Position numbers and translations under genes: made by a program
Notes under the pieces: generated by a model
Databases searched by the model: none
What the model was told of the DNA's origin: nothing
What the model saw: the letters and a program-made list of their open reading frames with translations, nothing else
Assembly: GCF_015694735.1 (NCBI RefSeq)
Contig: NZ_JADQDP010000008.1
Span: 62,001-126,000, forward strand
From: Hymenobacter properus
Lineage (GTDB): Bacteria; Bacteroidota; Bacteroidia; Cytophagales; Hymenobacteraceae
Length of the DNA: 64,000 bases
Direction: 5' to 3'
Shown: positions 1 to 8,009 of the stretch, piece by piece
Numbering within the stretch: the stretch's first letter is position 1
How the letters are laid out: each line of letters begins with the position of its first letter

Positions 1-1246
1 CGGGCTCATCCCCTTCTTCCTCGGCATCCTGATACACGACCAGGTAGCCGGGGCGGGTGAGTACGCGGGTGGAACTGGTGTAGGTGTCGGCGGCATCGGC
101 CGCCGGCGCGAGGGTTATGGTGGTCTGGTCGTACTGCGCGGCCAGCATCTGCGAGGCCAGGGCACGGGTGTATATCAGCCGGTAGAGCGCCTGCTCGTCG
201 GGCGTGTCGCCGGCGTGGGCCTGCTCCCAATGCGTGGGGCGGATGGCCTCGTGGGCTTCCTGCGCGCCGTCCTTATTCTTGGTCTGGCGGGCCTGGAACT
301 GGCCGGGCCCAAACTGCGCCGTAATCTGCGCCTGGGCCTGCTGGGTAGCTTCCTCGCCTAGGTTCACGCTGTCGGTGCGGATGTAGGTGATGTGGCCGCC
401 CTCGAAAAGCTTCTGGGCCAGGTCCGACACCTTCTGCACGGTGAATCGGAGCTTTTTCACCCCTTCCTGCTGCAGCGTCGAAGTGGAAAACGCCGGCGCG
501 GGCTGCCGTTCCACCGGCTTCTTCTCTACGCTCAGCACCCCAAAATCTGCGCCGCGGCCGACCTGCGACAAGTAGGCCTGCGCCTGGTCGAGCGCGGCGA
601 AGGGCGCGGCCGTGCGGCGGGCGCGCAGCTGCTCGCCGTGACTGGTTTGCAGGGTGGCCACCACCGGCACGGTAAACGTGTCGGTGAACTGCTGAATCTG
701 GCGCTCCCGCTCCACCACCAGGCGCACGGCCACCGACTGCACCCGGCCCGCCGAGAGGCCCGCCGCCAGCTTGCGGTTGAGTACCGGGCTGATGGTGAAG
801 CCCACTAGCCTATCCACCGCCCGGCGGCCTTCCTGAGCGTGCACCAGGTGCAGGTCCACCGTGGTGGGCGCAGCCAGCGCGGCCTTGATAGCCTTTTCAG
901 TGATTTCCTGGAAGGCGATGCGCTTGGTCGTGCGCGGGTCCAGACCCAGCACTTCGCAGAGGTGAAAGGCAATGGCTTCGCCCTCCCGGTCGGGGTCGGT
1001 GGCCAGGTACACGCCCTGGGGGCCGGCGGCTTTGGCCAGGCGGCGGAGGTTGGCTACTACGGCCTTCTTGTCGTCGCTGACGACATACTTCAGGGCGTGG
1101 CCGTGCTCGCGGTCAATGCCAATATACCCCCCGCCCACGGGCAAATCCCGAATGTGGCCCACCGAGGCGGCTACCTCGTAATCGGGCCCCGCGTAGCCCT
1201 TGATTTTTTTAATCTTGTTGGGACTTTCGACGATAATAAGCTTCAT
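1..1246 (-). CDS. topA: DNA topoisomerase I, N-terminal part (runs off left edge)
   Basis: Type IA topoisomerase that relaxes negative supercoils by transient single-strand cleavage. The start is ATG at 1246; 415 codons are visible, about half of a usual TopA. The N-terminus MKLIIVESPNK opens the Toprim domain, with the acidic motif TDPDREGEA near residues 80-88. The motif HITYIRTDS carries the catalytic tyrosine, Tyr288 (codon 385-383). The frame stays open to base 1, so the C-terminal zinc-finger region lies outside. Bacteroidota conjugative elements often carry a TopA or TopB; whether this is a plasmid copy or the only chromosomal one cannot be told here. Confidence 0.93.
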   Translation of the reverse strand, partial: MKLIIVESPNKIKKIKGYAGPDYEVAASVGHIRDLPVGGGYIGIDREHGHALKYVVSDDKKAVVANLRRLAKAAGPQGVYLATDPDREGEAIAFHLCEVLGLDPRTTKRIAFQEITEKAIKAALAAPTTVDLHLVHAQEGRRAVDRLVGFTISPVLNRKLAAGLSAGRVQSVAVRLVVERERQIQQFTDTFTVPVVATLQTSHGEQLRARRTAAPFAALDQAQAYLSQVGRGADFGVLSVEKKPVERQPAPAFSTSTLQQEGVKKLRFTVQKVSDLAQKLFEGGHITYIRTDSVNLGEEATQQAQAQITAQFGPGQFQARQTKNKDGAQEAHEAIRPTHWEQAHAGDTPDEQALYRLIYTRALASQMLAAQYDQTTITLAPAADAADTYTSSTRVLTRPGYLVVYQDAEEEGDEP

Positions 1247-1401
1247 GCTGAGCAGATAGTACGCAGCGAAACTACCAAGCCCGATTAGCCCTGGGGAGAA
1301 AAAAGGACGAGTGGTAAAAAGTCGGCGGTGAAGTGCCGAAACTGGCTACGAATGGTAGTCCAGCTAATGTCTAAGCTAGGCGTTTGTTGACTAAAAGCTA
1401 G

Positions 1402-1911
1402 CTATGCCGTTGCTTCAAACGCCTCGTGGTAGCGCACCGTGCCCACGGGAATGTTTCCCTGGAAAGTAAGGGCCTGAAAATACGGCGGGGGCACGCCGGG
1501 TAAGACGAGGGTCGGCTCCGCCTGGAATCCGAACCGGCCGTAATAGCCCGGCTCGCCCAGCACGACGCAGCCCACCGCGCCCCGCTGACGTAGTTCGGTG
1601 AGCGCCGCGTGAATGAGCCGCGAGCCGATGCCCTGCTGCTGCCGGGCAGGCTCAACCGCAACGGGACCCAGGCCATACCATCCGACTGCCCCAGAAGAAA
1701 TGACTACCGGGGAAATCGCCACGTGGCCTACCACCTGGCCAGCCGCCACGGCCACGAGCGATACTGTGAGCTGCTGGTGCCGGCGCAAAGCATCGATGAT
1801 AAACTGCTCGGTGTGTGACGAATGCGGCTCGGACGCAAAGGCCACCTCGGTGAGCCGGGAAATAGCCGGCTCGTCGGCGGGCTGTTCAGGACGAATAAGG
1901 AGGGATTCCAT
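1402..1911 (-). CDS. GNAT-family N-acetyltransferase (YhbS-like)
   Basis: 169 aa, a full-length single GNAT domain that should transfer acetyl from acetyl-CoA to an amine; the substrate is unknown. The acetyl-CoA binding motif A is seen as VEPARQQQGIGSRLI (the Q/RxxGxG/A loop), followed by the GEPGYYGRFGF segment typical of YhbS-type enzymes. Start is the ATG at 1911. It lies between topA and a small HTH gene, all on the minus strand, with a 155-bp gap to topA, so probably separate transcripts. Family assignment is firm, function is not. Confidence 0.85.
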   Translation of the reverse strand: MESLLIRPEQPADEPAISRLTEVAFASEPHSSHTEQFIIDALRRHQQLTVSLVAVAAGQVVGHVAISPVVISSGAVGWYGLGPVAVEPARQQQGIGSRLIHAALTELRQRGAVGCVVLGEPGYYGRFGFQAEPTLVLPGVPPPYFQALTFQGNIPVGTVRYHEAFEATA

Positions 1912-1964
1912 CAGGGGAAGGTGGCCGCAGGGCCGCTATGCCAGCTGAATAAGCTGGGGTGGCA

Positions 1965-2252
1965 CTAGCCGGCGTCGGTCTGGTTCTTCTTGAAGCGCGG
2001 GCGGCCCAGCGCCGGGGCGGGCGGCTCCACGGGGTTGTCCATCTGCTTCTGGGCCAGTTTGGTCATAGTGAGCAGGTCGGACTTGGCCAGCTCGGCCACT
2101 TTCACCAGCTCGTCCAGCGTGAAGCTGCCGGGCTTGGCCATGCGCACATTCAGAGTGTTATGCGAGATGCCGATGTGCCGGGCCGTGTCGCTGCGCATGC
2201 CCAGGGCGTGAATCAGTTCGGCCAGCGAATTATAGGAACTTGGTTTGAGCAT
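1965..2252 (-). CDS. small helix-turn-helix (XRE-like) protein
   Basis: 95 aa. Residues 10-45 (AELIHALGMRSDTARHIGIS, then HNTLNVRM) look like a degenerate XRE-type helix-turn-helix, and residues 46-70 form a further helix-rich part. The C-terminus is Pro- and Lys-rich. The frame is open further up to a TTG at 2285, but a Bacteroidota-like -7 box (TAATCTTTG) lies at about 2291-2283, so I chose the ATG at 2252. A DNA-binding plasmid regulator is an inference from the fold pattern only. Confidence 0.6.
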   Translation of the reverse strand: MLKPSSYNSLAELIHALGMRSDTARHIGISHNTLNVRMAKPGSFTLDELVKVAELAKSDLLTMTKLAQKQMDNPVEPPAPALGRPRFKKNQTDAG

Positions 2253-2335
2253 AGCCGGGGCCGCAAAGAGGTCTAACACGAGCAAAGATTAGTCAATTTT
2301 TGCAACATTACGGCCCCCACCGCCCCGTAGTTCGG

Positions 2336-2830
2336 CTATTCAAAAAAGCTGGGCGCCTGGTAGCGGAGTATCTCCGCTCCATCCGGCTCGGTGATGCGGT
2401 CTAGGTAGACCAGCACGTTGCCATCGCGGGCTTGGCGCTCGTCGGCCCGCTGCCAGACAGCGTACAGCTCGGCGTAGGGGAAGAAATTCATCTGGTCGAA
2501 GCCGCTGGCAAAGCCCTGCACCATCTCCTCCACCTGCTCGCGCTGCTCATGGGAAACGTCGTTGTAGACCCAGCGCAGGAACTCGTCCGTGTCGGGTGGC
2601 AGGTCGAAGTAGGCCACCGTCTGCGGCACGGTGTGGCTGCCCATATAAAGCAGCAGCTCCCAGAGCTGGTAGTGGCTTTTCTCCCGCTGCCAGTATTCCA
2701 CAATGTCGCGGCGGCCGGCCCCCACGTTCTGCCCGGCAAACTTCATCGTGCCCGGGTCGGCCGCGAGGGCTTTGCGAAAGCCGTAGTCGGTGACCCAGTC
2801 CTTTTTCGTGAGGCTCGGAAAGTTGTACAT
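2336..2830 (-). CDS. hypothetical protein, last gene of small leftward cluster
   Basis: 164 aa, not recognised. The protein is Tyr- and Trp-rich (starts MYNFPSLTKKDW, later YWQREKSHYQLWELLLYMG) and acidic, soluble in character with no membrane segment. ATG at 2830 was chosen because an upstream extension of the frame overlaps the end of the preceding gene (2902). It ends a run of five same-strand small genes (4257 down to 2336) with gaps of 10 to 71 nt, probably one operon driven by the promoter block near 4291-4356. Confidence 0.6.
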   Translation of the reverse strand: MYNFPSLTKKDWVTDYGFRKALAADPGTMKFAGQNVGAGRRDIVEYWQREKSHYQLWELLLYMGSHTVPQTVAYFDLPPDTDEFLRWVYNDVSHEQREQVEEMVQGFASGFDQMNFFPYAELYAVWQRADERQARDGNVLVYLDRITEPDGAEILRYQAPSFFE

Positions 2831-2901
2831 CGGGGCGTGGTCAGGGTTGGAGAGGCAAGTTAAGGCAAAGCCGGAACTGAAAAACCACTTTTTATAAGCG
2901 G

Positions 2902-3237
2902 CTATTCCGGCCCCGAAGTGGGTAGTGGGCTGTTCCAGTCGCGGTAGGCGGTGGTGTAGCGGTCGGCCACGATGGCCAAGCGCTCGGGCTGGTCGTCGCG
3001 CTTTATCCAGACGTGCGAGCTGCCGCATTGCACCTGGTAGCCGGGGCCCAGTAGCTGACGGGCGGCCTCGGCAAATCCGCGTAGGTCGGTTGTATCCGGC
3101 GCGGCCTCGATAAGCTGCCGTAGCTCCTCCAGGCGCTGCGCTTCGGCAGCGTCGGCCGGTTGCTGCTCCACGGCCAGATAAGCCAGTTGCGGGGCGAAAA
3201 CGGGGCTATTCAGGGGCGGCTGAGTGGTCGGGGGCAT
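2902..3237 (-). CDS. hypothetical protein
   Basis: 111 aa, starting MPPTTQPPLNSP at the ATG 3237. A helical stretch (residues about 20-45, rich in Ala, Glu, Leu) is followed by a mixed segment ending VWIKRDDQPERLAIVADRYT, which could be a small alpha/beta domain. No known family seen. The ATG is preceded by the motif TTCTCCCTTTTGT (complement of 3249-3261), also found just before two other leftward genes of the window. Confidence 0.55.
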   Translation of the reverse strand: MPPTTQPPLNSPVFAPQLAYLAVEQQPADAAEAQRLEELRQLIEAAPDTTDLRGFAEAARQLLGPGYQVQCGSSHVWIKRDDQPERLAIVADRYTTAYRDWNSPLPTSGPE

Positions 3238-3265
3238 TGCAAAAAGAACAAAAGGGAGAAAATGG

Positions 3266-3601
3266 CTACGCAACAGGCGGCTCGGGGCTGGCCAGCTCCT
3301 GCGCGAGCAGCAGCACCCGGGCATTGTGAAAGGCCTGGCCGAACACGCCGCGCTGGTAGTCGCGGGCCAACTGGCCCACGTTCACAAACTCGTAGCGCAG
3401 GCCCGTATCACCCAGCAGCTGCAGAAACTGGTCAGCCTCCTCGGCGCTGAAGCCGCTTAGGTCGCGGCCGTCGCTGAGCAGCAGCTGCACGCCGGGGCGC
3501 TCGTGGCGGCCCCGCTCGTAGGTGGTGTAAATCAGGCCCACGGCCGGCTCCCGGGCGTAATACACGGCATCGCCAACAACTAAATCCGGGGGCTGGGGCA
3601 T
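3266..3601 (-). CDS. hypothetical protein, possible small beta-barrel
   Basis: 111 aa from ATG 3601. The N-terminal half (VVGDAVYYAREPAVGLIYTT) has the alternating pattern of a small SH3-like beta barrel, followed by helices. No catalytic motif is seen. It sits 10 nt downstream of the next gene up (stop near 3612), consistent with co-transcription with its neighbours. Function unknown. Confidence 0.55.
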   Translation of the reverse strand: MPQPPDLVVGDAVYYAREPAVGLIYTTYERGRHERPGVQLLLSDGRDLSGFSAEEADQFLQLLGDTGLRYEFVNVGQLARDYQRGVFGQAFHNARVLLLAQELASPEPPVA

Positions 3602-3611
3602 GCTATAGGGG

Positions 3612-3902
3612 TTAAAGTAGCAGGAGAGAAAATTGGCCGCCCTGGTCCTCACGGGTGGCCCGCAGCGCTTCGCGGCCGATGGGGCGTACGGCCCGCACCA
3701 GGGCATTGAGCACGTCGAAATCGGCCTGGGTATCGATGCGCAGCCCGAGCCGCTCGGCCACTTCGGCGGTCAGGCCGTCGCAGTCGAGGCCTTTTCCGAG
3801 CTGCTGCATTAGCATTTCCACGTCGGTAATGGCGGCGATAACCCGGCTGCGGTACTGGTTCCAGCCCGGGTGGATGATGGTGGGGGCTTCGCTGGCACGC
3901 AT
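3612..3902 (-). CDS. hypothetical protein
   Basis: 96 aa, mostly helical by composition (ITDVEMLMQQLGKGLD, TAEVAERLGLRIDTQADFD). ATG at 3902 lies 10 nt after the stop of the upstream gene, so translational coupling is likely. No family recognised. Confidence 0.5.
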   Translation of the reverse strand: MRASEAPTIIHPGWNQYRSRVIAAITDVEMLMQQLGKGLDCDGLTAEVAERLGLRIDTQADFDVLNALVRAVRPIGREALRATREDQGGQFSLLLL

Positions 3903-3912
3903 CCGGCAGGGG

Positions 3913-4257
3913 CTACAGGTGGGTATCGTAGCCCGTGACCGAAGTGAACAGGGCCGGCAAGTCCTCCCCGTACACCATTTCAAAGGTTTGCTGGTTGGTA
4001 ATGACCGGCTCCCAGTCGACCAGCTTCTGGTGGTAAAATTCCACCTTGTAGGTGTCGGTCGGCATAAGGGTAATTTTCAGCCGGTTCACCTGGGCCTGGT
4101 TGCGGCGCAGGTCCATTCGCAGCCAGGGGTTGGGGTTGCTGGCCGTCCGGCCGGCGGCCATGAGCTTGTCGGCCCCGGTCATCACGAGGAAGCGACGGCC
4201 CCCTAATTGCGATAGAATGATGTAAGCTTCTTCCACGACTTCGGGTTTGGTGCTCAT
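3913..4257 (-). CDS. hypothetical protein, first gene of small leftward cluster
   Basis: 114 aa. The frame extends to a TTG at 4263, but ATG 4257 (MSTKPEVVEEAY) is the better start. The sequence has predicted beta strands (YIILSQLGGRRFLVMTGA; RLKITLMPTDTYKVEFY) and resembles the small plasmid- and phage-borne proteins of unknown role found in this group, a resemblance in style only. It is the first gene downstream of the conserved intergenic block at 4291-4356, which probably supplies the promoter for all five genes. Confidence 0.55.
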   Translation of the reverse strand: MSTKPEVVEEAYIILSQLGGRRFLVMTGADKLMAAGRTASNPNPWLRMDLRRNQAQVNRLKITLMPTDTYKVEFYHQKLVDWEPVITNQQTFEMVYGEDLPALFTSVTGYDTHL

Positions 4258-4290
4258 AATCAAAAGGCTGTTTTACTGCGTTGCGGACAC

Positions 4291-4356
4291 TAATTAAACG
4301 CAAAACAAGGCTTTAATGTTTCAATTTTGTTTAAATTAAAGTGTCTATTATTGATT
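4291..4356 (-). promoter_or_regulatory. conserved intergenic block, copy A (probable promoter)
   Basis: This AT-rich block shares its order and spacing with copies at 12371-12440 and 13531-13600: ATTAAACGCAAAA, then TTAATGTTTCAAT, then AAATTAAAGTG (plus-strand reading). Each copy lies 25-35 bp upstream of a leftward gene, here the one starting at 4257. Read leftward it gives TTGAAACATTAA followed by TTTTGCGTTTAAT, plausible -33 and -7 elements. Promoter role is inferred from position and conservation. Confidence 0.6.
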
Positions 4357-4365
4357 AAATAAAAG

Positions 4366-5099
4366 GGCGTTTCCGTGCCCGTGTGTCTTTACCTGCTCAC
4401 AATTCTCTTCAGGAAAACGGCCTAGTCGATTGAATCACCCTGCTAGTGTTCAATGCCCCTGTTGTTTCCGCTCTGGGCACCTAAATCTGCCAGGTATTGA
4501 GAGTATAAAACTGGTAAATGCAGTACAACAGCGTATGGTTAATTCTCTTAGCTAAGTAGCTGTTATTTTGTACCTTAATTGCGTTTAATAGGCAGTTTCA
4601 CACCTAACTAATGATTCAACTTTATTAAAAATAAAGTGTCAAATTATGACGATTTAACCTGACCTCTTGGCACAGGCATTGATTTTCCCCTCTTGTTCAT
4701 TTTTAAGGCAGCTTTTCAGCGCTTTTCCGGGTCACTATCACCATAATGGTACCCAGGGCTTAGTTTTTTCGGTTTTGAGGCAGGAATCGGTCAGCCGAAC
4801 GCTATTGAGTGGCTACGCTGCTGTGGCCGTTGCTCTGGAAACTGTGGCCGCTGATGATTCTCTGAGCAGCTGATACTTATTCCAGTACCTTCGCAGTACA
4901 AGGCGCTGTCCTCAACCTGTAATAATAGTATAAAAAAGCAGAAAAGTGCAATCTCTGTTTTTTACCTTTTTAAACTTTGTTATTTGTTTCCCTTTCGCCC
5001 CTTGTGCCGTTGGAGTACATCCCTTCGGTTCTAAATGCCTTCGCCTGGTCGACAGACTAAATAGTAGTCTTTTACTGATTAGTTAAAAAGAACATACTA
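4366..5099. other. AT-rich stretch between the small-gene cluster and the origin, no gene seen
   Basis: About 730 bp clearly less GC-rich than the flanking genes. I see no convincing coding sequence. It holds a diverged copy (4609-4700) of the conserved block: TCAACTTTATTAAAAATAAA then GTG at 4617-4638, with TTTTCCCCTCTTGTTC at 4683-4698 at the same distance as in the copies at 12.4 and 13.6 kb. It probably acts as the flank, and perhaps the unwinding region, of the adjacent origin. Confidence 0.5.
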
Positions 5100-5123
5100 G
5101 TTTACTATAAGGAGTAAACGGCC

Positions 5124-5408
5124 AAAAGCTAAGTTCTGGACAGGTAAAAGCTAAGTTCCGGACAGGTACTACTGTTGCAAAAGCTAAGTTCTGGACAGGT
5201 TTTCGCCATCAAATAGTAAGTTCTGGACAGGTAAAAAGTAAGGTTTGGACAGGTGGGTTATCCACATTGCTCCGCCGGTTTCAACAGCTGCTGCGGGTTG
5301 CCAAACGGAATAAACTAAGGTTTGGACAGGTCCGTGGCTCGGGCAATTGGCTCCTGGATAGGTGGCGTTATAGCTGCGCTGGGTGAATAAACTAAGGTTT
5401 AGACAGGT
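5124..5408 (+). repeat. array of seven 22-bp iterons
   Basis: Direct repeats, all in one orientation, in two sub-types. The first four end AAGTTC(T/C)GGACAGGT, the last three end AAGGTTT(G/A)GACAGGT. The first five are nearly contiguous and spaced at about helical turns; the last two are separated by 55-bp gaps. They are the expected binding sites of the initiator at 5558. Not a CRISPR array, since units touch without spacers. Confidence 0.93.
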
Positions 5409-5465
5409 GGTACTGGTCACGTCAATGCCCGCCTCGCTGGCGGGTAACCGGGGGCGGGCTACGGC

Positions 5466-5501
5466 AAAAGGTAAGGTAGGCGAAGTGGCACCTTACCTTT
5501 T
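5466..5501. promoter_or_regulatory. inverted repeat in the rep promoter (probable autorepression operator)
   Basis: AAAAGGTAAGGT (5466-5477) and ACCTTACCTTTT (5490-5501) form a perfect 12-bp inverted repeat with a 12-nt spacer. Each arm contains GTAAGGT, which matches the left half of the iterons. It lies just before the probable rep -7 box TATCTTG (5516-5522). In iteron plasmids such as pPS10 or R6K, initiator dimers bind an inverted half-iteron operator to repress their own gene; the same logic is inferred here. Confidence 0.75.
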
Positions 5502-5557
5502 TAGCTGTTTTGGTATATCTTGCGTATGCTTCCCACCGCTACCTGCTGCTTAACTCC

Positions 5558-6700
5558 ATGGCTGATAAACGTATCTCCCGCGTCCCGGCGGCTCCGATGC
5601 TGGAGCTGGACCTCAAGTACGAACCCGAATACCGGGGGGAAGTCAAGCAGCACTGGAACGTCACCTTTGCCCACCAGAAGAAGATTTCGGTGTACGGCAA
5701 GCGCATCATGGCGCGGGTGATTGACCAGATTCGGGACAACGACTACCAGCTGCGAGATTTCTATCAGCTGCACATCTCCTCCATTCTGGAGGGCACCGAC
5801 ATTGAGCCGGAAACGGCGTATTCGAAAATCAAGGGCGCGCTCTATGAGTTGGCCGACGTGAAGTGGGAGTTTGAGAGCATCGAGAAGAAGGAATGGTACT
5901 TCCGGCACCTGCTCGACACCACCCGCGAGCAGCGTGTGGGCTACAAGGACGGCATAATCACCATCCTGCTCAACCCGCAGCTGGCCCCCTACTTGGTGAA
6001 GGCGGCCCACTTCAGCAAGTTTCCGCTGCACGGCTACATGAACCTGAAAAGCTGGTACAGCATGCGATTCTTCGAAATCCTGGCTGCTTGGCAGGACAAA
6101 GGCTACTGGGAAGTGCCGGTGGAAGAGTATCGGCAGTACATGGACTGCTGGTACGAGTACGACAAGCGCGGGCAGGTGAAGAAGGGCAAGACCGGCAAGG
6201 CGCTGATGAAGTACCCCAACACCATGCTGCTCATCGCTAACACCATGAAGGAGCCGGAAAAGGAGCTGGCCGGCACCGACTTCGAGTTCACTTTCACCCC
6301 CATCTACGAAACCACCCGGCCCACCCGGGGCCGCAAGAAGATTATCCGGTTTCGGTTCGAGTTGAAGAAGGGACCGACGCTGAAAGACATCCCCGCGTCC
6401 TGGCTGGAAAACGCGGCCACCGGCAGCATCATCGCCCGGCTGCGCGACTGGAAGGTGACCGATGCCAACATCGTCAAATACGCCCCCATCCTCAAACAGG
6501 AAGGTGCGCTGGAGCTGCTCAAGGCCTGGGAGCTGAAGAACCGCTCCAACCGGCACATTGATGACAAGCTGCGCTACTGCAACGCGGCCTTCGTGCGGGC
6601 CGGCAAGCAGGCGCTGGAAGACGCCAAGCAAGCAAAAATCGACGCCAAGAACGAGGCGGCCGAGGCCAAGCTGATTGTGCAACAGGCGCTGAATTTATAA
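5558..6700 (+). CDS. rep: Rep_3-family plasmid replication initiator
   Basis: 380 aa from ATG 5558 (MADKRISRVPAAP); an upstream in-frame TTG at 5510 overlaps the promoter and is unlikely. The protein is built as two winged-helix domains: the N-terminal one includes YGKRIMARVIDQIRDNDYQL and DIEPETAYSKIKGALYELA, the second follows LKSWYSMRFFEILAAW, the helix motif typical of RepB/RepE initiators. The C-terminus is an Ala- and Lys-rich helix (residues about 350-380). It should bind the iterons just upstream and open the origin, and repress itself through the inverted repeat at 5466-5501. Confidence 0.9.
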   Translation: MADKRISRVPAAPMLELDLKYEPEYRGEVKQHWNVTFAHQKKISVYGKRIMARVIDQIRDNDYQLRDFYQLHISSILEGTDIEPETAYSKIKGALYELADVKWEFESIEKKEWYFRHLLDTTREQRVGYKDGIITILLNPQLAPYLVKAAHFSKFPLHGYMNLKSWYSMRFFEILAAWQDKGYWEVPVEEYRQYMDCWYEYDKRGQVKKGKTGKALMKYPNTMLLIANTMKEPEKELAGTDFEFTFTPIYETTRPTRGRKKIIRFRFELKKGPTLKDIPASWLENAATGSIIARLRDWKVTDANIVKYAPILKQEGALELLKAWELKNRSNRHIDDKLRYCNAAFVRAGKQALEDAKQAKIDAKNEAAEAKLIVQQALNL

Positions 6701-6837
6701 GCCCTTTACTAAAGCTTAGTTGGTAACGCTTCAGTGGTCCACGTTTAGAACTGACACTCGGAATTCTACCAGTTAAACCACTGATAGCGAGATATTTTAT
6801 TGAGCATTGCAGCACACCTACCCCGATAATTCAACCC

Positions 6838-7662
6838 ATGGCGATTTTTACTAGGCAGACATCACTTGATAAAATTGAGTTACCGGACATCGTATACAAG
6901 TATCGGTTTTGGGATGATTCTCATCCTTTTCACAAAACCATCCTAACGAATCAGGAGGTCTTTTTTGCTTCGCCCCTGACATTCGAAGACCCTGTAGACT
7001 GCAAAAACCTGACCCGGTATGACCTGCTTACAGACGATGAAATTTATAAGCGGTATTTAACCGATTCCTTAGAACGGCATCCGAATTTCACTCCTGAGCA
7101 GCACAAAGCATTTGCTGTTCACTGGTTTGAGAAAAGCCCACTGAGGGACAAAGCATCAGTGAGGGAATACATGGAGCAGATGTTTGTGCAATTATGCAAT
7201 CGGTTTGGTGTCCTGAGCCTTACGGAAAAGAATGCGTTACCCGAAATGTGGACGAAATACGCTGGCGGCCATACGGGCATATGCGTAGGCTTTGACTCCA
7301 GACTTACATTCAGTTTTTTTGGTGGCGGCGGGAAGGTCAACTACTATGAAACGTTGCCTATAATTTATCCAAGTCCTCGGCACTCAATCGAAGAGCAGAT
7401 AGTAACCCAGGTTTATTCCAAGGAAGAAAAATGGGAATTCGAACAAGAATACAGAGCGCAGAAGCTATTCTTCACGAACAACGCAACTAATTCAGATAGA
7501 ACGATTAAGCTTCCAAAAGCAGCCATAAAAGAAGTTATATTCGGTGCTTTGATGCCAGACAACGAAAAACAAGCACTGACCACCTTAATAGCAAGTGAGT
7601 TGCCTCATGTGATGATGAGGCAATCGTCTTTGAATGCCAACGGCTCAATTACGATTAGCTGA
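6838..7662 (+). CDS. DUF2971-family protein, low GC
   Basis: 274 aa. The N-terminus (VYKYRFW, then a segment with PLTFEDPVD) and the central motif EMWTKYAGGHTGICVGFDS are the signature of DUF2971, followed by the conserved WEFEQEYRAQK. The family has no settled function but is frequent in plasmids, prophages and defence-rich regions. The gene is visibly more AT-rich than its neighbours and uses codons such as AAA, ATA and TTA freely, pointing to recent acquisition. A 137-bp gap separates it from rep, so it probably has its own promoter. Confidence 0.8.
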   Translation: MAIFTRQTSLDKIELPDIVYKYRFWDDSHPFHKTILTNQEVFFASPLTFEDPVDCKNLTRYDLLTDDEIYKRYLTDSLERHPNFTPEQHKAFAVHWFEKSPLRDKASVREYMEQMFVQLCNRFGVLSLTEKNALPEMWTKYAGGHTGICVGFDSRLTFSFFGGGGKVNYYETLPIIYPSPRHSIEEQIVTQVYSKEEKWEFEQEYRAQKLFFTNNATNSDRTIKLPKAAIKEVIFGALMPDNEKQALTTLIASELPHVMMRQSSLNANGSITIS

Positions 7663-8009
7663 GGTGCTATAATCCTAATTTACAGTACGACAGTCGCTAG
7701 GTATCAGGCAACGGTTTATCAGGGCCTTGGATAAACGTTTGGTGCAAGCGTTAAATGATTGGGTTGCTTAAGCCTACTTCTGGGTGTGTCCCCAAGTCCT
7801 TCCCTGCAATCAGTGAAGCGGATTCGGCTGCGATGCCGATTCTAGGGCCTCCCAGCCCCGGCAGTTACCTGACTGGACCGGGAGTTTTCTCGCGCCGTGA
7901 ACCTTTCCGCAGGGCGGCATCTTGATACTTATTGGACCCGGCCGCAGCGCCCAGCGCCGGGGGCGGGTTCTTCCCGTTTATAAACCAAAACAAGAAGTAC
8001 CGTTACCGC
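7663..8009. other. non-coding gap before sigma factor gene
   Basis: About 350 bp with no convincing ORF in either direction. It should hold the 3' end of the DUF2971 transcript and the promoter of the sigma factor gene; I see no strong hairpin or clear -7 box, though CTTGATACTTATTGG at 7920-7934 is a possible promoter region. Confidence 0.4.

Larger units (their letters stand above)
5100..5501. other. oriV: iteron-type replication origin
   Basis: Seven direct repeats of 22 bp (consensus AAAAGCTAAGTTCTGGACAGGT and a variant ATAAACTAAGGTTTGGACAGGT) lie at 5124-5145, 5146-5167, 5179-5200, 5211-5232, 5233-5254, 5310-5331 and 5387-5408, with a degenerate eighth near 5348-5363. A perfect DnaA box TTATCCACA lies at 5258-5266 between iterons five and six. 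An inverted repeat GTTTACT-N6-AGTAAAC (5100-5119) borders the left side. Together with the initiator gene just downstream this is a classic theta-type iteron plasmid origin. Confidence 0.92.

Noticed and set aside
4667-4873. 68-aa rightward frame between the small-gene cluster and the origin
   Set aside because: It lies in AT-rich non-coding DNA over a diverged regulatory block, has poor coding character and no conserved feature.
5124-5408. Direct repeats resembling a short CRISPR array
   Set aside because: Repeats abut with no unique spacers of constant length, include a DnaA box and precede a Rep_3 initiator: iterons.
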